Origin: an uncultured Coprococcus sp.
GTDB taxonomy: Bacteria; Bacillota; Clostridia; Lachnospirales; Lachnospiraceae
Direction: 5' to 3'
DNA length: 48,485 nucleotides
NCBI GenBank assembly: GCA_947632705.1
Contig: CANRQE010000014.1
Coordinates: 1 to 48,485, forward strand
This document shows, in pieces, positions 18,623 to 27,500 of this stretch (its first letter is position 1; each line of letters begins with the position of its first letter). The position numbers and the translations under genes were made by a program. Under the pieces are notes generated by a model that was not told where the DNA came from, ran no database searches, and saw nothing but the letters and a program-made list of their open reading frames with translations.

Positions 18623-19399
18623 ATGGGAGACAAGGTTGAAGTTTCGGTAATCATACCGGCATATAATTGCAAAAAAACATTGCGTGATGCCGTGAACTCG
18701 GCGATTGCGCAGAATGTTTCACACGAGATTATTATTGTGGATGATTGCTCCAAAGAGGATTTGTCAGAAGTCCTTATGGAGTATCAGAATCATCCTTTCA
18801 TACGTATTGTCCGAAATGAAAAAAATCTGGGGGTTGCAGCGGCCAGAAACAAGGGCGTTTCGCTTGCAAAGGGAGAATATATCGCTTTTCTGGATGCAGA
18901 TGATATCTGGCGCAAAGGCAAATTATCCAGGCAGCTTCGCATTATGAAAAAAACGGGTGCGGTTATGTCTTCTACAGCGAGAGAACTGATGCAGGAGGAT
19001 GGAACGAGAACCGGCAAGATGATTGCCGTTCCGCAGAGAATTACCTATCAGAGGCTGCTTTGCGGGAATGTCATCAACTGCTCATCGGTGCTTGTCAAAA
19101 GATCTGTAGCACTTGAGTTCCCGATGGACAATGATGATGTGCATGAAGACTATATTTGCTGGCTCAGGATATTGCAAAAGTATTCTTATGCTGCCGGACT
19201 GAATGAGCCGCTGCTGCTTTACCGTGTCACCCAAAAGGGGAAGTCCGGTTCCAAGCTTCACTCCGCACTTCTGACCTTCCGGGTATATAGAAGGCTGGGC
19301 TTTGGAATCATCCGATCTGCCGGATATTTTGTATGTTATTCGATCAATGGTTTTAGAAAATATTTTATTAACAGTGGGGTGAAACATGGAAAATCATAA
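18623..19399 (+). CDS. Family 2 glycosyltransferase
   Basis: GT-A fold transferase acting on a lipid-linked or wall polymer. VSVIIPAYNCKKTL opens the nucleotide-binding domain; FLDADDIWRKGKL holds the DxD motif; the acceptor region has DVHEDYICWLRILQ. At 258 residues it has only the catalytic domain and a weakly hydrophobic C-terminal segment. The ATG at 18623 uses GGAGA upstream. It is 27 bases after the WbaP-like gene and should extend the sugar that enzyme places. Donor and acceptor are unknown. Confidence 0.88.
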   Translation: MGDKVEVSVIIPAYNCKKTLRDAVNSAIAQNVSHEIIIVDDCSKEDLSEVLMEYQNHPFIRIVRNEKNLGVAAARNKGVSLAKGEYIAFLDADDIWRKGKLSRQLRIMKKTGAVMSSTARELMQEDGTRTGKMIAVPQRITYQRLLCGNVINCSSVLVKRSVALEFPMDNDDVHEDYICWLRILQKYSYAAGLNEPLLLYRVTQKGKSGSKLHSALLTFRVYRRLGFGIIRSAGYFVCYSINGFRKYFINSGVKHGKS

Positions 19400-19604
19400 T
19401 AAACGCGGACCGGGGAGACCCACGGCAAAGAGGAAGGATACCATTTTCAGATTGAGGATTGATACGGAAACGCACGCAATGCTCTCTGCATATGCGAAAA
19501 AAAACAACCTGTCCATGTCCCAGATTGTCAGGGAGGCCATAGATCAGATTGTCAATGCTGAACGTGACGATAAGATAAAAGACGGAGAAGAGCTGTTACA
19601 GTGA
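19386..19604 (+). CDS. Small ribbon-helix-helix DNA-binding protein
   Basis: A 72-residue protein with a basic, glycine/proline-rich start (KRGPGRPTAKRKD) followed by the RHH pattern: beta strand IFRLRID, helix one ETHAMLSAYAKKNN, and helix two MSQIVREAIDQIV. Such proteins bind DNA as dimers and are often autoregulators or antitoxins. It overlaps the end of the glycosyltransferase gene by 14 bases and has GGGGTG 5 bases before its ATG, so it is translated from the same mRNA. No toxin-like partner is adjacent. It may control the surrounding polymer genes; that is inference. Confidence 0.8.
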   Translation: MENHNKRGPGRPTAKRKDTIFRLRIDTETHAMLSAYAKKNNLSMSQIVREAIDQIVNAERDDKIKDGEELLQ

Positions 19605-19632
19605 ACTGTTACAGCTCTATTCCGTTTTTTTT
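19582..19632. terminator. Shared two-way terminator holding two stop codons
   Basis: The main stem AGAGCTGTTACAG (19589-19601) / CTGTTACAGCTCT (19606-19618) has one T-T mismatch and a TGAA loop. A lower stem ACGGA (19582-19586) / TCCGT (19621-19625) leads into eight T on the plus strand. The minus strand also runs into a T-rich stretch. The stop codons of the RHH gene (TGA 19602-19604) and of the convergent nucleotidyltransferase (19609-19611) both lie in the hairpin. Confidence 0.8.
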
Positions 19633-20832
19633 CAAGAGTTCTCTTGCGGTATCAATGGAATCTGCACCGGCAGCATTTTTGATCGGAGCAAATTCTTTTT
19701 CCCGGTCTACTTCGAATGGCAGACAGTTGTCCATGAAGCGAATCATGTCAAGCGCCAGAGTTTCAAATTTATATCCGTTCGGCGCAGACGGAATAACGGG
19801 ATTTCCGTCCTCATCAATATATGGAATTGCTTTTTTTACAACATGAAGAGGCATATGCTCATTCATGATGGAAATCAGTTTGCTGACCGGAAAGATATAG
19901 TTCAGGGTAACCCCGTAGTTATAAGCATATTCTCCGTCTGCGTTTTTTTCGTTTCGCATTTTTTCCGTCAATTCATAATATTCAACAATGTATGGCATAT
20001 TGTTTTTGGTACATAATACGCCGACCCGTTCCTCCGGACAAACTTTTTTGACGACTTTTCCTCCGGATTCATAGTTTTCTTCAATTATCGCACCCAGAAA
20101 TACAGGGTCGGCAATTCGCTGCAGTACGTTATCAACAGAAAATACATTGATCCATTTTACGTTGGAATGCAGGATGCCTTCTAAAAGTCCGGCTTTATCA
20201 AGAGAAGAAAACCAGCCTCCGTTTCCGTTCGGAGACATGCAGATTTTGCCTTTTTCTTCCAAAACAACCTTGCCTCCGAAGTCAACGGAAGGAACCATTT
20301 CCTGACGGAAGAAAAAGATATAAGCAGGGTTGTAACCGAAATAGTTATGTTTTTTGAAAAAGGCTTTTGTCTCATCGTGATTTTTATCACTGGTCATGAT
20401 GTAAAACGGAATCCAGGTATCAGCTTCCTCAACAACTTTTAACGTATGCATAATCAATAATTCAAAGATATACAGATCCTTCGTAATGCCGACATTAAAG
20501 GTGCCCTTTGGCCCGGGATATCCTAATCTGGTACCCTGCCCGCCGGCAAGCAGTACCAACGCCAGTTCGCCCTTTTTGATGGTTTCCAATCCGGTTTTTT
20601 TGTAGATTTCTTCTTTGGAGCGGATGGTCTCTATCTGAAGCGCTTCAATCGGAACAGTATCGGCATTGTTGTTTTCCTCTTTGCAATTCAGAACATCCAA
20701 AATGTCGAAATTGATGTCGTCAATCTGTGCTAACAGACTTTTTTGTCCGCTGGCATTTAAAGAGTGGTAATGCTCTAACAGATGCAGCTGATTATACTGC
20801 TTCAGTTTCTTGTAAGCATTTTTATAATTCAT
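19609..20832 (-). CDS. UAP1/UGP-family UTP:sugar-1-phosphate uridylyltransferase
   Basis: Makes a UDP-sugar from UTP and a sugar-1-phosphate. The signature LLAGGQGTRLGYPGPKGTFNVG is the UDPGP-family nucleotide loop in the form seen in UDP-GlcNAc pyrophosphorylases, and differs from bacterial GalU and GlmU. The start chosen is ATG 20832, with GGAGG 5 bases upstream; an ATG four codons earlier lacks a site. That gives 407 residues and an 11-base overlap with the upstream glycosyltransferase. Near the C-terminus ALDMIRFMD and PIKNAAGADS are the typical substrate-side motifs. Whether the sugar is glucose, GlcNAc or GalNAc cannot be told. Confidence 0.85.
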   Translation of the reverse strand: MNYKNAYKKLKQYNQLHLLEHYHSLNASGQKSLLAQIDDINFDILDVLNCKEENNNADTVPIEALQIETIRSKEEIYKKTGLETIKKGELALVLLAGGQGTRLGYPGPKGTFNVGITKDLYIFELLIMHTLKVVEEADTWIPFYIMTSDKNHDETKAFFKKHNYFGYNPAYIFFFRQEMVPSVDFGGKVVLEEKGKICMSPNGNGGWFSSLDKAGLLEGILHSNVKWINVFSVDNVLQRIADPVFLGAIIEENYESGGKVVKKVCPEERVGVLCTKNNMPYIVEYYELTEKMRNEKNADGEYAYNYGVTLNYIFPVSKLISIMNEHMPLHVVKKAIPYIDEDGNPVIPSAPNGYKFETLALDMIRFMDNCLPFEVDREKEFAPIKNAAGADSIDTARELLKKNGIEL

Positions 20833-21616
20833 GTTTGCCTCCATATAATCGTGATGTTTCTGTTTTGTTTTTTATCATACGGAATTTGATCATAAGAGTA
20901 TCCTTAAAAACCTGCAGAATATCTTTCAGCCTGATCCGTCTGCCTTCTTTCTGATCATTTCTGGAATAGTTCAGTTCAATCGGCGCCTCCAGAATCTTGC
21001 AGCCCATCCGGTTTGCATATGCCAGAATTTCAATATCAAAGGCATAGCCGTTGGTAACAACCTTTTCGGCAATCGGTTTTATGACGGAAGCCCTGAATAA
21101 TTTAATTCCTGTCTGGGTATCGTGCAGCTTCAGGTGAAATAGCAGAACCAGCATCAGATAATAGCCATAGCTCATAAATTTGCGGATTGGCGGATAGTTT
21201 AGTTTTGAACGCGGATGCTGTTTGGATCCGATTACAATATCAGCCTGATACTTTTTCATTTGCTTCAGAAAGGAATATAATAGTTTGGGATTCAGTTCCA
21301 GATCAGAATCCAGAAATGCAATATATTTTCCGGAAGCCTGCCGGACTCCTGTCACAATGGCGTACCCTTTTCCTTTGTTGCTGGAGTAACCTGCGGGAAG
21401 AATATGGCTGTCTGCAGCAGCGGCTCTCTGAATTTCGCCCGCAGTATTGTCCAGACTGCCGTCGTTGACGGCGATAATTTCATATTGTTTTACAAATCCC
21501 GATAAGGTCCTGCTGGTAAGAAGCAGATTATCGTAGATATGTCCGCCTTCGTTGTATGCAGGCATTACAACAGAGAGGGTGGGAAGTTTGTTTGTACTAC
21601 AGTTGTCCATATTCAT
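20822..21616 (-). CDS. DPM1-like family 2 glycosyltransferase
   Basis: Polyprenyl-phosphate glycosyltransferase of the dolichyl-phosphate mannose synthase type. LSVVMPAYNEGGHI binds the nucleotide; IIAVNDGSLDNTAGE and IAFLDSDLELNP (DxD) form the active site; HDTQTGIKLFRASV is the characteristic acceptor motif. At 264 residues it lacks the C-terminal membrane helices of some homologues. ATG 21616 has AAGGGG upstream. It precedes and overlaps the uridylyltransferase gene, suggesting one enzyme makes the UDP-sugar that the other uses. That partnership is inferred from order only. Confidence 0.88.
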   Translation of the reverse strand: MNMDNCSTNKLPTLSVVMPAYNEGGHIYDNLLLTSRTLSGFVKQYEIIAVNDGSLDNTAGEIQRAAAADSHILPAGYSSNKGKGYAIVTGVRQASGKYIAFLDSDLELNPKLLYSFLKQMKKYQADIVIGSKQHPRSKLNYPPIRKFMSYGYYLMLVLLFHLKLHDTQTGIKLFRASVIKPIAEKVVTNGYAFDIEILAYANRMGCKILEAPIELNYSRNDQKEGRRIRLKDILQVFKDTLMIKFRMIKNKTETSRLYGGKHEL

Positions 21617-21644
21617 AGATTCCCCTTACAATGATGTTATTATA

Positions 21645-21673
21645 ACTATACTTTTAAAGGAAAATCATGTCAA
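21645..21673 (-). promoter_or_regulatory. Promoter of the minus-strand GT2/uridylyltransferase pair
   Basis: Read on the minus strand: TTGACA (21673-21668), a 17-base spacer and TATAGT (21650-21645). It is a strong sigma-A promoter placed about 30 bases before the ATG. Confidence 0.75.
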
Positions 21674-21754
21674 CCAGAAATTTGCCGCTGCAGGGAAGCG
21701 TTGTAAAAGAGGCAGACTCAATATGAAAACGTAATATTAAAAAATTAATAATTA

Positions 21755-21783
21755 TTGTAAAAGATAACATTTTAATGTATGAT
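21755..21783 (+). promoter_or_regulatory. Promoter of the LCP gene
   Basis: TTGTAA (21755-21760), a 17-base spacer and TATGAT (21778-21783). The LCP start codon is about 40 bases after the expected transcription start. It is divergent from the GT2 promoter 80 bases away. Confidence 0.65.
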
Positions 21784-21830
21784 AAAGGTAACTATACAAA
21801 TGAATTGAATTGCAGAGAGGAAGCCCCTGT

Positions 21831-23447
21831 ATGGATAAAAGTACAACAGAGTATGATAAAAGATTATCGGAATACAAAGAAAGAATGATGAAAAGGAATA
21901 TAGAGCTGACTTCAGATGATGATGATGAGCTTGACAGGCTTCTTGATCGTGCTGAGCCTTCATCGTCCGGCCGGCAGAATACGTCCGGCCATGATTTTGT
22001 ACGGCGCCCTGTACCGACGCCCTCGGTTCGGCGGGAACAGACGGATGGAGAGACTTCTGCAAGGAAGCAAGCGGGCATTGACAACCCTCTGAAGAATCAG
22101 CCTGTCAGAAATGTGAGACAGGAGGAATACGGGAAAAGAAAAACCGTACAGCCTGTTAAAAAACGGTACGAGGAATACGAGGAATATGAGGAATATGAGG
22201 ATGAGGATGAAACGGTTGCTACAAGGTTTACATCTCTGCTTCAGGATATTCGCGAGGGAGCCGGAAATCTGATTCGTAAGATCCGTTCCGGCAGGATCGG
22301 GCCTTTAAGCAGTACCGGAAAATGGTTTGTAGCGTTGTGTATCGTATTGGTCATATTTGTGTGCGTGACAATCGCCTATCTGGTTCAGAATGCAAAGTAC
22401 AAATATAACCAGATGGATATTCATGAAATATCGAAAGAAGATCTGGTGATCAATGAAGGCGTCAGCGAGGCAACGAAAGGGTACCGAACGATGGTCTTAT
22501 ATGGGGTGGATTCCCGGGAATCCAATCTTGCACAGGGAACCAACAGTGACTGTATTATAATTGTCAGTATCAATAACAGTACGAAAGACGTGCGGCTTGT
22601 TTCTGTATACAGGGATACATTGTTCAAAATCCAGAATGACAGCAAAATTATGCATAAGGTAAACTACGCATATCAGTCCGGCGGGCCTTTAGTCAGTATC
22701 AATACTCTGAATGCAAATCTGGATCTGGAGATTACGGATTATATTGCCGTGGATTTCAATGCAATGGCGGACATTATAGATGCGCTTGGTGGTGTTGAAG
22801 TTTCCATTGAAGAGGATGAGATCAATAATCTGAATCAGAATCTTGCCGAACAGATTGGAATTTCAGGAAAATACAGTGACGGTATCTATGAGGCCGGCGT
22901 GCAGACCCTGATGGGACAGCAGGCGGTTGCCTATTCCAGAATCAGAAGTACGGCGTTGGGGGATATTACCAGAACAGAGCGGCAGAGGGAGGTGCTGCTG
23001 GGCCTTGTGGACAAGCTGCTGGATGCAGATACAAAAACGGTCAGCCATCTTCTGGATATTTCTTTTGAAAGCGTTTCAACGAGCTTTACCAGACAGTCAG
23101 TGGAAAATCTGCTGAAGGATGCAGGAGATTATCAGATAACAGAATCCACGGGTTTCCCGTTTGCCTATGATCCGCTTACAATGGACGAGCAGGGCAGTGT
23201 GCTGGTTGCGGCAGACATGAGCACCAATGTGGCGGCTCTGCATGCATATTTGTATGGAGATACGGCGTATTCTCCTTCAGAGGCTGTTGTTGCGATCAGT
23301 GATGAAATAAAAACGGAAACCGGTGTGCAGGCAAAAAATATTGAGAATGCCAATTATGACGGACCAAACGGAAATACTTCCGGACAGATGCAGGAGGGTG
23401 TAACGACACTGACGGAACCGCCGGCCGGCATGATTGTAGATGAATAA
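21831..23447 (+). CDS. LCP (LytR-CpsA-Psr) family cell-wall polymer transferase
   Basis: Transfers lipid-linked glycopolymers such as teichoic acid or capsule onto peptidoglycan at the outer membrane face. The start is ATG 21831 with GAGAGGA 9 bases upstream. The 538 residues comprise a long charged cytoplasmic part (1-165) with an acidic YEEYEEYEEY repeat, one membrane helix (about 168-190, WFVALCIVLVIFVCV), and the LCP domain: VLYGVDSRES, DCIIIVSI, VSVYRDT, and further on AYSRIRSTALGD and RTERQREVL. The C-terminal 70 residues are low in structure. The neighbouring glycosyltransferases probably build its substrate. Confidence 0.92.
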   Translation: MDKSTTEYDKRLSEYKERMMKRNIELTSDDDDELDRLLDRAEPSSSGRQNTSGHDFVRRPVPTPSVRREQTDGETSARKQAGIDNPLKNQPVRNVRQEEYGKRKTVQPVKKRYEEYEEYEEYEDEDETVATRFTSLLQDIREGAGNLIRKIRSGRIGPLSSTGKWFVALCIVLVIFVCVTIAYLVQNAKYKYNQMDIHEISKEDLVINEGVSEATKGYRTMVLYGVDSRESNLAQGTNSDCIIIVSINNSTKDVRLVSVYRDTLFKIQNDSKIMHKVNYAYQSGGPLVSINTLNANLDLEITDYIAVDFNAMADIIDALGGVEVSIEEDEINNLNQNLAEQIGISGKYSDGIYEAGVQTLMGQQAVAYSRIRSTALGDITRTERQREVLLGLVDKLLDADTKTVSHLLDISFESVSTSFTRQSVENLLKDAGDYQITESTGFPFAYDPLTMDEQGSVLVAADMSTNVAALHAYLYGDTAYSPSEAVVAISDEIKTETGVQAKNIENANYDGPNGNTSGQMQEGVTTLTEPPAGMIVDE

Positions 23448-23460
23448 AAGGGGTGTATGA

Positions 23461-24333
23461 ATGAAAGCAAAGGTTTATTTTTCCAAAACGATTACACCGG
23501 AAAAAGTTCTGGAACTGTATCAGCTCCTGAAAAAGGAACTTCCGGGCAAGGTTGCGATTAAACTACATTCAGGAGAAGTCGGAAATCAGAATTTCCTGAA
23601 ACCGGATTTCTGGAAACCGGTCATTGATTTCGTAGGAGGAACAGTTGTAGAGTGCAATACTGCATATGACGGACAACGGGATACAACGGAAAAACACTGG
23701 AAAACCATCAAGCTGCATGGTTGGAACCGCTATTTTACTGTGGATCTGATGGATGAAGAAGGGCCGGATCTGGAGCTTTCTGTTTCGAACGGTAAGGTAA
23801 TTCATAAAAATTATGTTGGCAAAAATCTGGCAAAATATGATTCTCTTCTTGTGCTGTCTCATTTTAAGGGGCATCCGATGGGAGGATATGGCGGGGCATT
23901 GAAGCAGCTGTCAATTGGAATTGCCTCCTCCTATGGGAAAGCTTATATTCATGGCGCGGGTATACCTGAAGACATCTGGACGGCAGATCATGATTCCTTT
24001 TTAGAGGCCATGGCGGATGCGGCTTCTTCCGTCACAGATTATTTTAAGGGAAATGCAGTTTATATTAACGTGATGAAAAATATGTCCGTCGACTGTGACT
24101 GTTGTGCCGTTGCCGAGGATCCGTGCATGAAAGATATCGGAATCCTGATTTCTCAGGATCCTGTGGCCATCGATCAGGCGTGTCTGGATCTGGTCTATGC
24201 TGCAACAGATGATCCGGGACGGGAGCATTTGCTGGAAAGAATCGAAAGCAGGAATGGAGTGCATACGATTGAGGCGGCTGCCGCTCTTGGGATTGGTTCA
24301 AGAGAATATGAGCTGATAACAGCAGATTCATAA
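23461..24333 (+). CDS. DUF362 domain protein without ferredoxin domain
   Basis: A 290-residue protein of unknown role. It matches DUF362: VAIKLHSGEVGNQNFL near the start, LLVLSHFKGHPMGGYGGALKQLSIG in the middle, and PVAIDQACLDLV near the end. Many relatives carry two [4Fe-4S] ferredoxin motifs at the C-terminus; here there is no such domain, but a cysteine patch CDCCAVAEDPC remains in the middle and could bind metal. AGGGG lies before the ATG. It is 13 bases after the LCP gene and probably co-transcribed, with a terminator right after it. Confidence 0.8.
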   Translation: MKAKVYFSKTITPEKVLELYQLLKKELPGKVAIKLHSGEVGNQNFLKPDFWKPVIDFVGGTVVECNTAYDGQRDTTEKHWKTIKLHGWNRYFTVDLMDEEGPDLELSVSNGKVIHKNYVGKNLAKYDSLLVLSHFKGHPMGGYGGALKQLSIGIASSYGKAYIHGAGIPEDIWTADHDSFLEAMADAASSVTDYFKGNAVYINVMKNMSVDCDCCAVAEDPCMKDIGILISQDPVAIDQACLDLVYAATDDPGREHLLERIESRNGVHTIEAAAALGIGSREYELITADS

Positions 24334-24352
24334 AAAATAGAAATAGAAGATG

Positions 24353-24393
24353 CCCTGTGGTGTACGAATTGTTTGTAACCACAGGGGTTTTTT
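24353..24393 (+). terminator. Terminator after the DUF362 gene
   Basis: Perfect stem CCCTGTGGT (24353-24361) / ACCACAGGG (24378-24386) with a 16-base loop and six T. It ends the LCP-DUF362 transcript. Confidence 0.88.
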
Positions 24394-24474
24394 AGACTTT
24401 TTTATTTATTGTCAGAAAATATACTTAATATAATAAAGTTGACAAATTATCAGACAATTTAACGAAAAAAGTTG

Positions 24475-24503
24475 TTTACAAACCGGATGTATAGTAGTAT
24501 GAT
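24475..24503 (+). promoter_or_regulatory. Promoter of gltBD
   Basis: TTTACA (24475-24480), a 17-base spacer and TATGAT (24498-24503), 37 bases before the gltB start. The AT-rich stretch upstream (24400-24474) holds an isolated TTGACA (24439) with no matching -10. Confidence 0.7.
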
Positions 24504-24539
24504 ATCTTTTCAGAGAGAAAAAGGAAAGGATATGAGTGC

Positions 24540-27500
24540 ATGGAAGAAAACAGAAACCTATCAAATGCCGGCTTATATGATGAAAGCTTTGAGCATGACA
24601 ACTGCGGAATCGGTGCGGTTGTAAATATTAAAGGTATCAGAACGCATGAGACAGTCAATAATGCTTTGAAGATTGTAGAAAATCTGGAACACAGGGCAGG
24701 AAAGGATGCAGAGGGAAAGACCGGTGACGGAGTCGGGATTCTGCTTCAGATTTCCCATAAATTTTTTAAGAAAGCAGTTAAAGAACTCGGATACGATCTC
24801 GGAGCAGAAAGAGATTACGGAATCGGTATGTTTTTCTTTCCACAGCAGGAGCTTGCAAGGAAACAGGCTATGAAGATGTTTGAGGTCATTGTGGAAAAAG
24901 AAGGACTGGAATTCCTGTGTTGGAGGAATGTGCCGACGACGCCGGACATTCTGGGAAAGAAAGCCCGGGATGTAATGCCGTATATTATGCAGGCGTTTAT
25001 TAAAAGACCGGATTCTGTAAAAGCAGGGCTGGATTTTGACAGAAAGTTATATTTTGTCAGGAGAATATTTGAGGAAAGCAATGACAATACATATGTACCT
25101 TCTCTTTCCAGTAAAACCATCGTATATAAAGGTATGTTTCTGGTCGGAGAGCTCAGAAGATTTTACAATGATCTTCAGGATCCGGATTATGAATCTGCCA
25201 TCGGACTGGTGCATTCCAGATTCTCGACAAATACGACGCCAAGCTGGTTAAGAGCACATCCTTACAGATATCTCTGTCATAATGGTGAGATTAATACAAT
25301 CCGGGGAAATGAGGACAAGATGATAGCCCGGGAGGAAACCATGGAATCCACGATTATGCAGGATGAGATGTATAAGGTAACGCCTGTGTTAGATCCGAAC
25401 GGTTCCGATTCGGCCAGATTGGATAACTGTCTGGAATTTCTCCTGTTAAACGGGATTCCGCTGCCGCTTGCTGTTATGATCACAATTCCTGAACCATGGG
25501 AGAATGATCGCTTTATGAGTCAGGATAAAAAGGATTTTTATCAATACTATGCAACCATGATGGAACCCTGGGACGGACCTGCTTCCATTCTGTTTACAGA
25601 TGGAGATGTCATGGGTGCCGTTCTGGATAGAAATGGTCTTCGTCCGTCCAGATATTATATTACGGACGATGATTATCTGATTCTGTCCTCTGAAGTAGGC
25701 GTTCTTCCTGTCGATCCTGCGAAAATTGTCTGCAAGGACCGCCTCAGACCGGGCAGAATGCTGTTGGTAGATACTGTAAACGGAAGACTGATATCAGATG
25801 ATGAAATAAAAGAAAAATATGCGACGGCAAAGCCATATGGAGAATGGCTGGACAGTAACCTGGTAAAGCTGGCTGATCTGAAGATTCCGAATATCAGGGT
25901 AGAAGAATATACCAATGAAGAACGTGCAAAGCTGCAAAAGGCTTTTGGATATACTTATGAGGATTATAAGAATACGATTTATCCGATGGCGGAGAAGGGA
26001 TCCGAAGTGATCAATGCCATGGGTACAGATACGCCGCTTGCGGTTTTGTCTAAAAGCCATAAGCCGTTATTCAATTATTTTAAACAGTTATTTGCCCAGG
26101 TAACAAATCCCCCGATTGACGCAATCAGGGAGGAGATTGTAACCTCTACTTCTGTGTATCTGGGAAAGGATGGAAATATTCTGGAAGAGAAGCCGGAAAA
26201 CTGTCATGTTTTGAAGATCAATAATCCGATTCTGACCAATACAGATATATTGAAGATCAAGAATATGAAGGTGGAGGGCTTTAAGGTAGGGATTCTCCCG
26301 ATCCTGTATTATAAGAATACCTCTTTGGAAAAAGCGCTCGATCGTCTCTTTATTGAGGCTGATAAGCTTTACCGGGACGGAGTCAATATCCTGATTCTGA
26401 CTGACAGGGGCGTTGACGAAAATCATGTGGCAATCCCATCCCTGCTGGCAGTTTCCGCTATGCAGAAGCATCTGGTCAAAACAAAGAAGCGGACTGCCGT
26501 GGCAATGATTTTAGAGAGTGCGGATCCGAGAAATGTACATCATTTTGCTACCCTGCTTGGCTATGGTGCCTGTGCAGTTAATCCGTATCTTGCAATTGAG
26601 ACGATCAGACAAATGGTGGATTCCCATCTGTTAAATAAGGATTTTAATGCTGCTGTTGATGATTATAATAATGCCATCGTCCATGGCATTGTAAAAATTG
26701 CATCTAAAATGGGCGTATCCACAATACAATCGTATATGGGTTCCCAGATTTTTGAATGCGTAGGGTTGTCAAAAGAGGTGATCGACAAATACTTTACCAA
26801 TACTGTCAGCCGTGTGGGAGGCTCCGGCCTTGCAGAAATAGAAAAAACTGTAGATGATCTGCATTCTTCTGCATTTGACCCGTTAGGTTTAGATACCAAT
26901 CTGGCCCTGCAAAGTATCGGTGCCCATAAGTTTAGGAGCGGAAAAGAAGAGCATCTGTATAATCCGAAAACCATCCATCTGCTTCAGCAGTCTACAAGGC
27001 GCGGAGACTATCAGATGTTTAAACAGTATTCTGCGGCGATCAATGATGAAGAAAAGCTGTTCCATTTGCGTGGATTGATGGAATTCCGATATGCTGACAA
27101 GCCGCTGCCGCTAGAGGAAATAGAACCGGCTTCCTCCATTGTGAAGAGATTCAAGACAGGAGCGATGTCCTACGGCTCTATTTCTCAGGAAGCACATGAA
27201 TGTATGGCAATTGCCATGAATGAGCTGGGCGGCAAATCCAACTCCGGTGAAGGCGGGGAGGCGGAAGAGCGATACACAGTCGGGAAAGATGGCAGGAACC
27301 GCTGCTCCGCCATAAAACAGGTGGCCTCAGGGCGGTTTGGAGTTACTTCCAGATATTTAGTCAGTGCAAAGGAAATACAGATAAAAATGGCGCAGGGAGC
27401 AAAACCGGGTGAAGGCGGTCATCTTCCGGGCGGAAAAGTATATCCCTGGATTGCAAAGACCAGGCTTTCCACGCCGGGGGTCAGTCTGATCTCTCCGCCG

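Noticed and set aside
19386..19604. RHH protein as the antitoxin of a toxin-antitoxin pair
   Set aside because: The neighbours are a glycosyltransferase upstream and a convergent uridylyltransferase downstream; no toxin-like frame is present.
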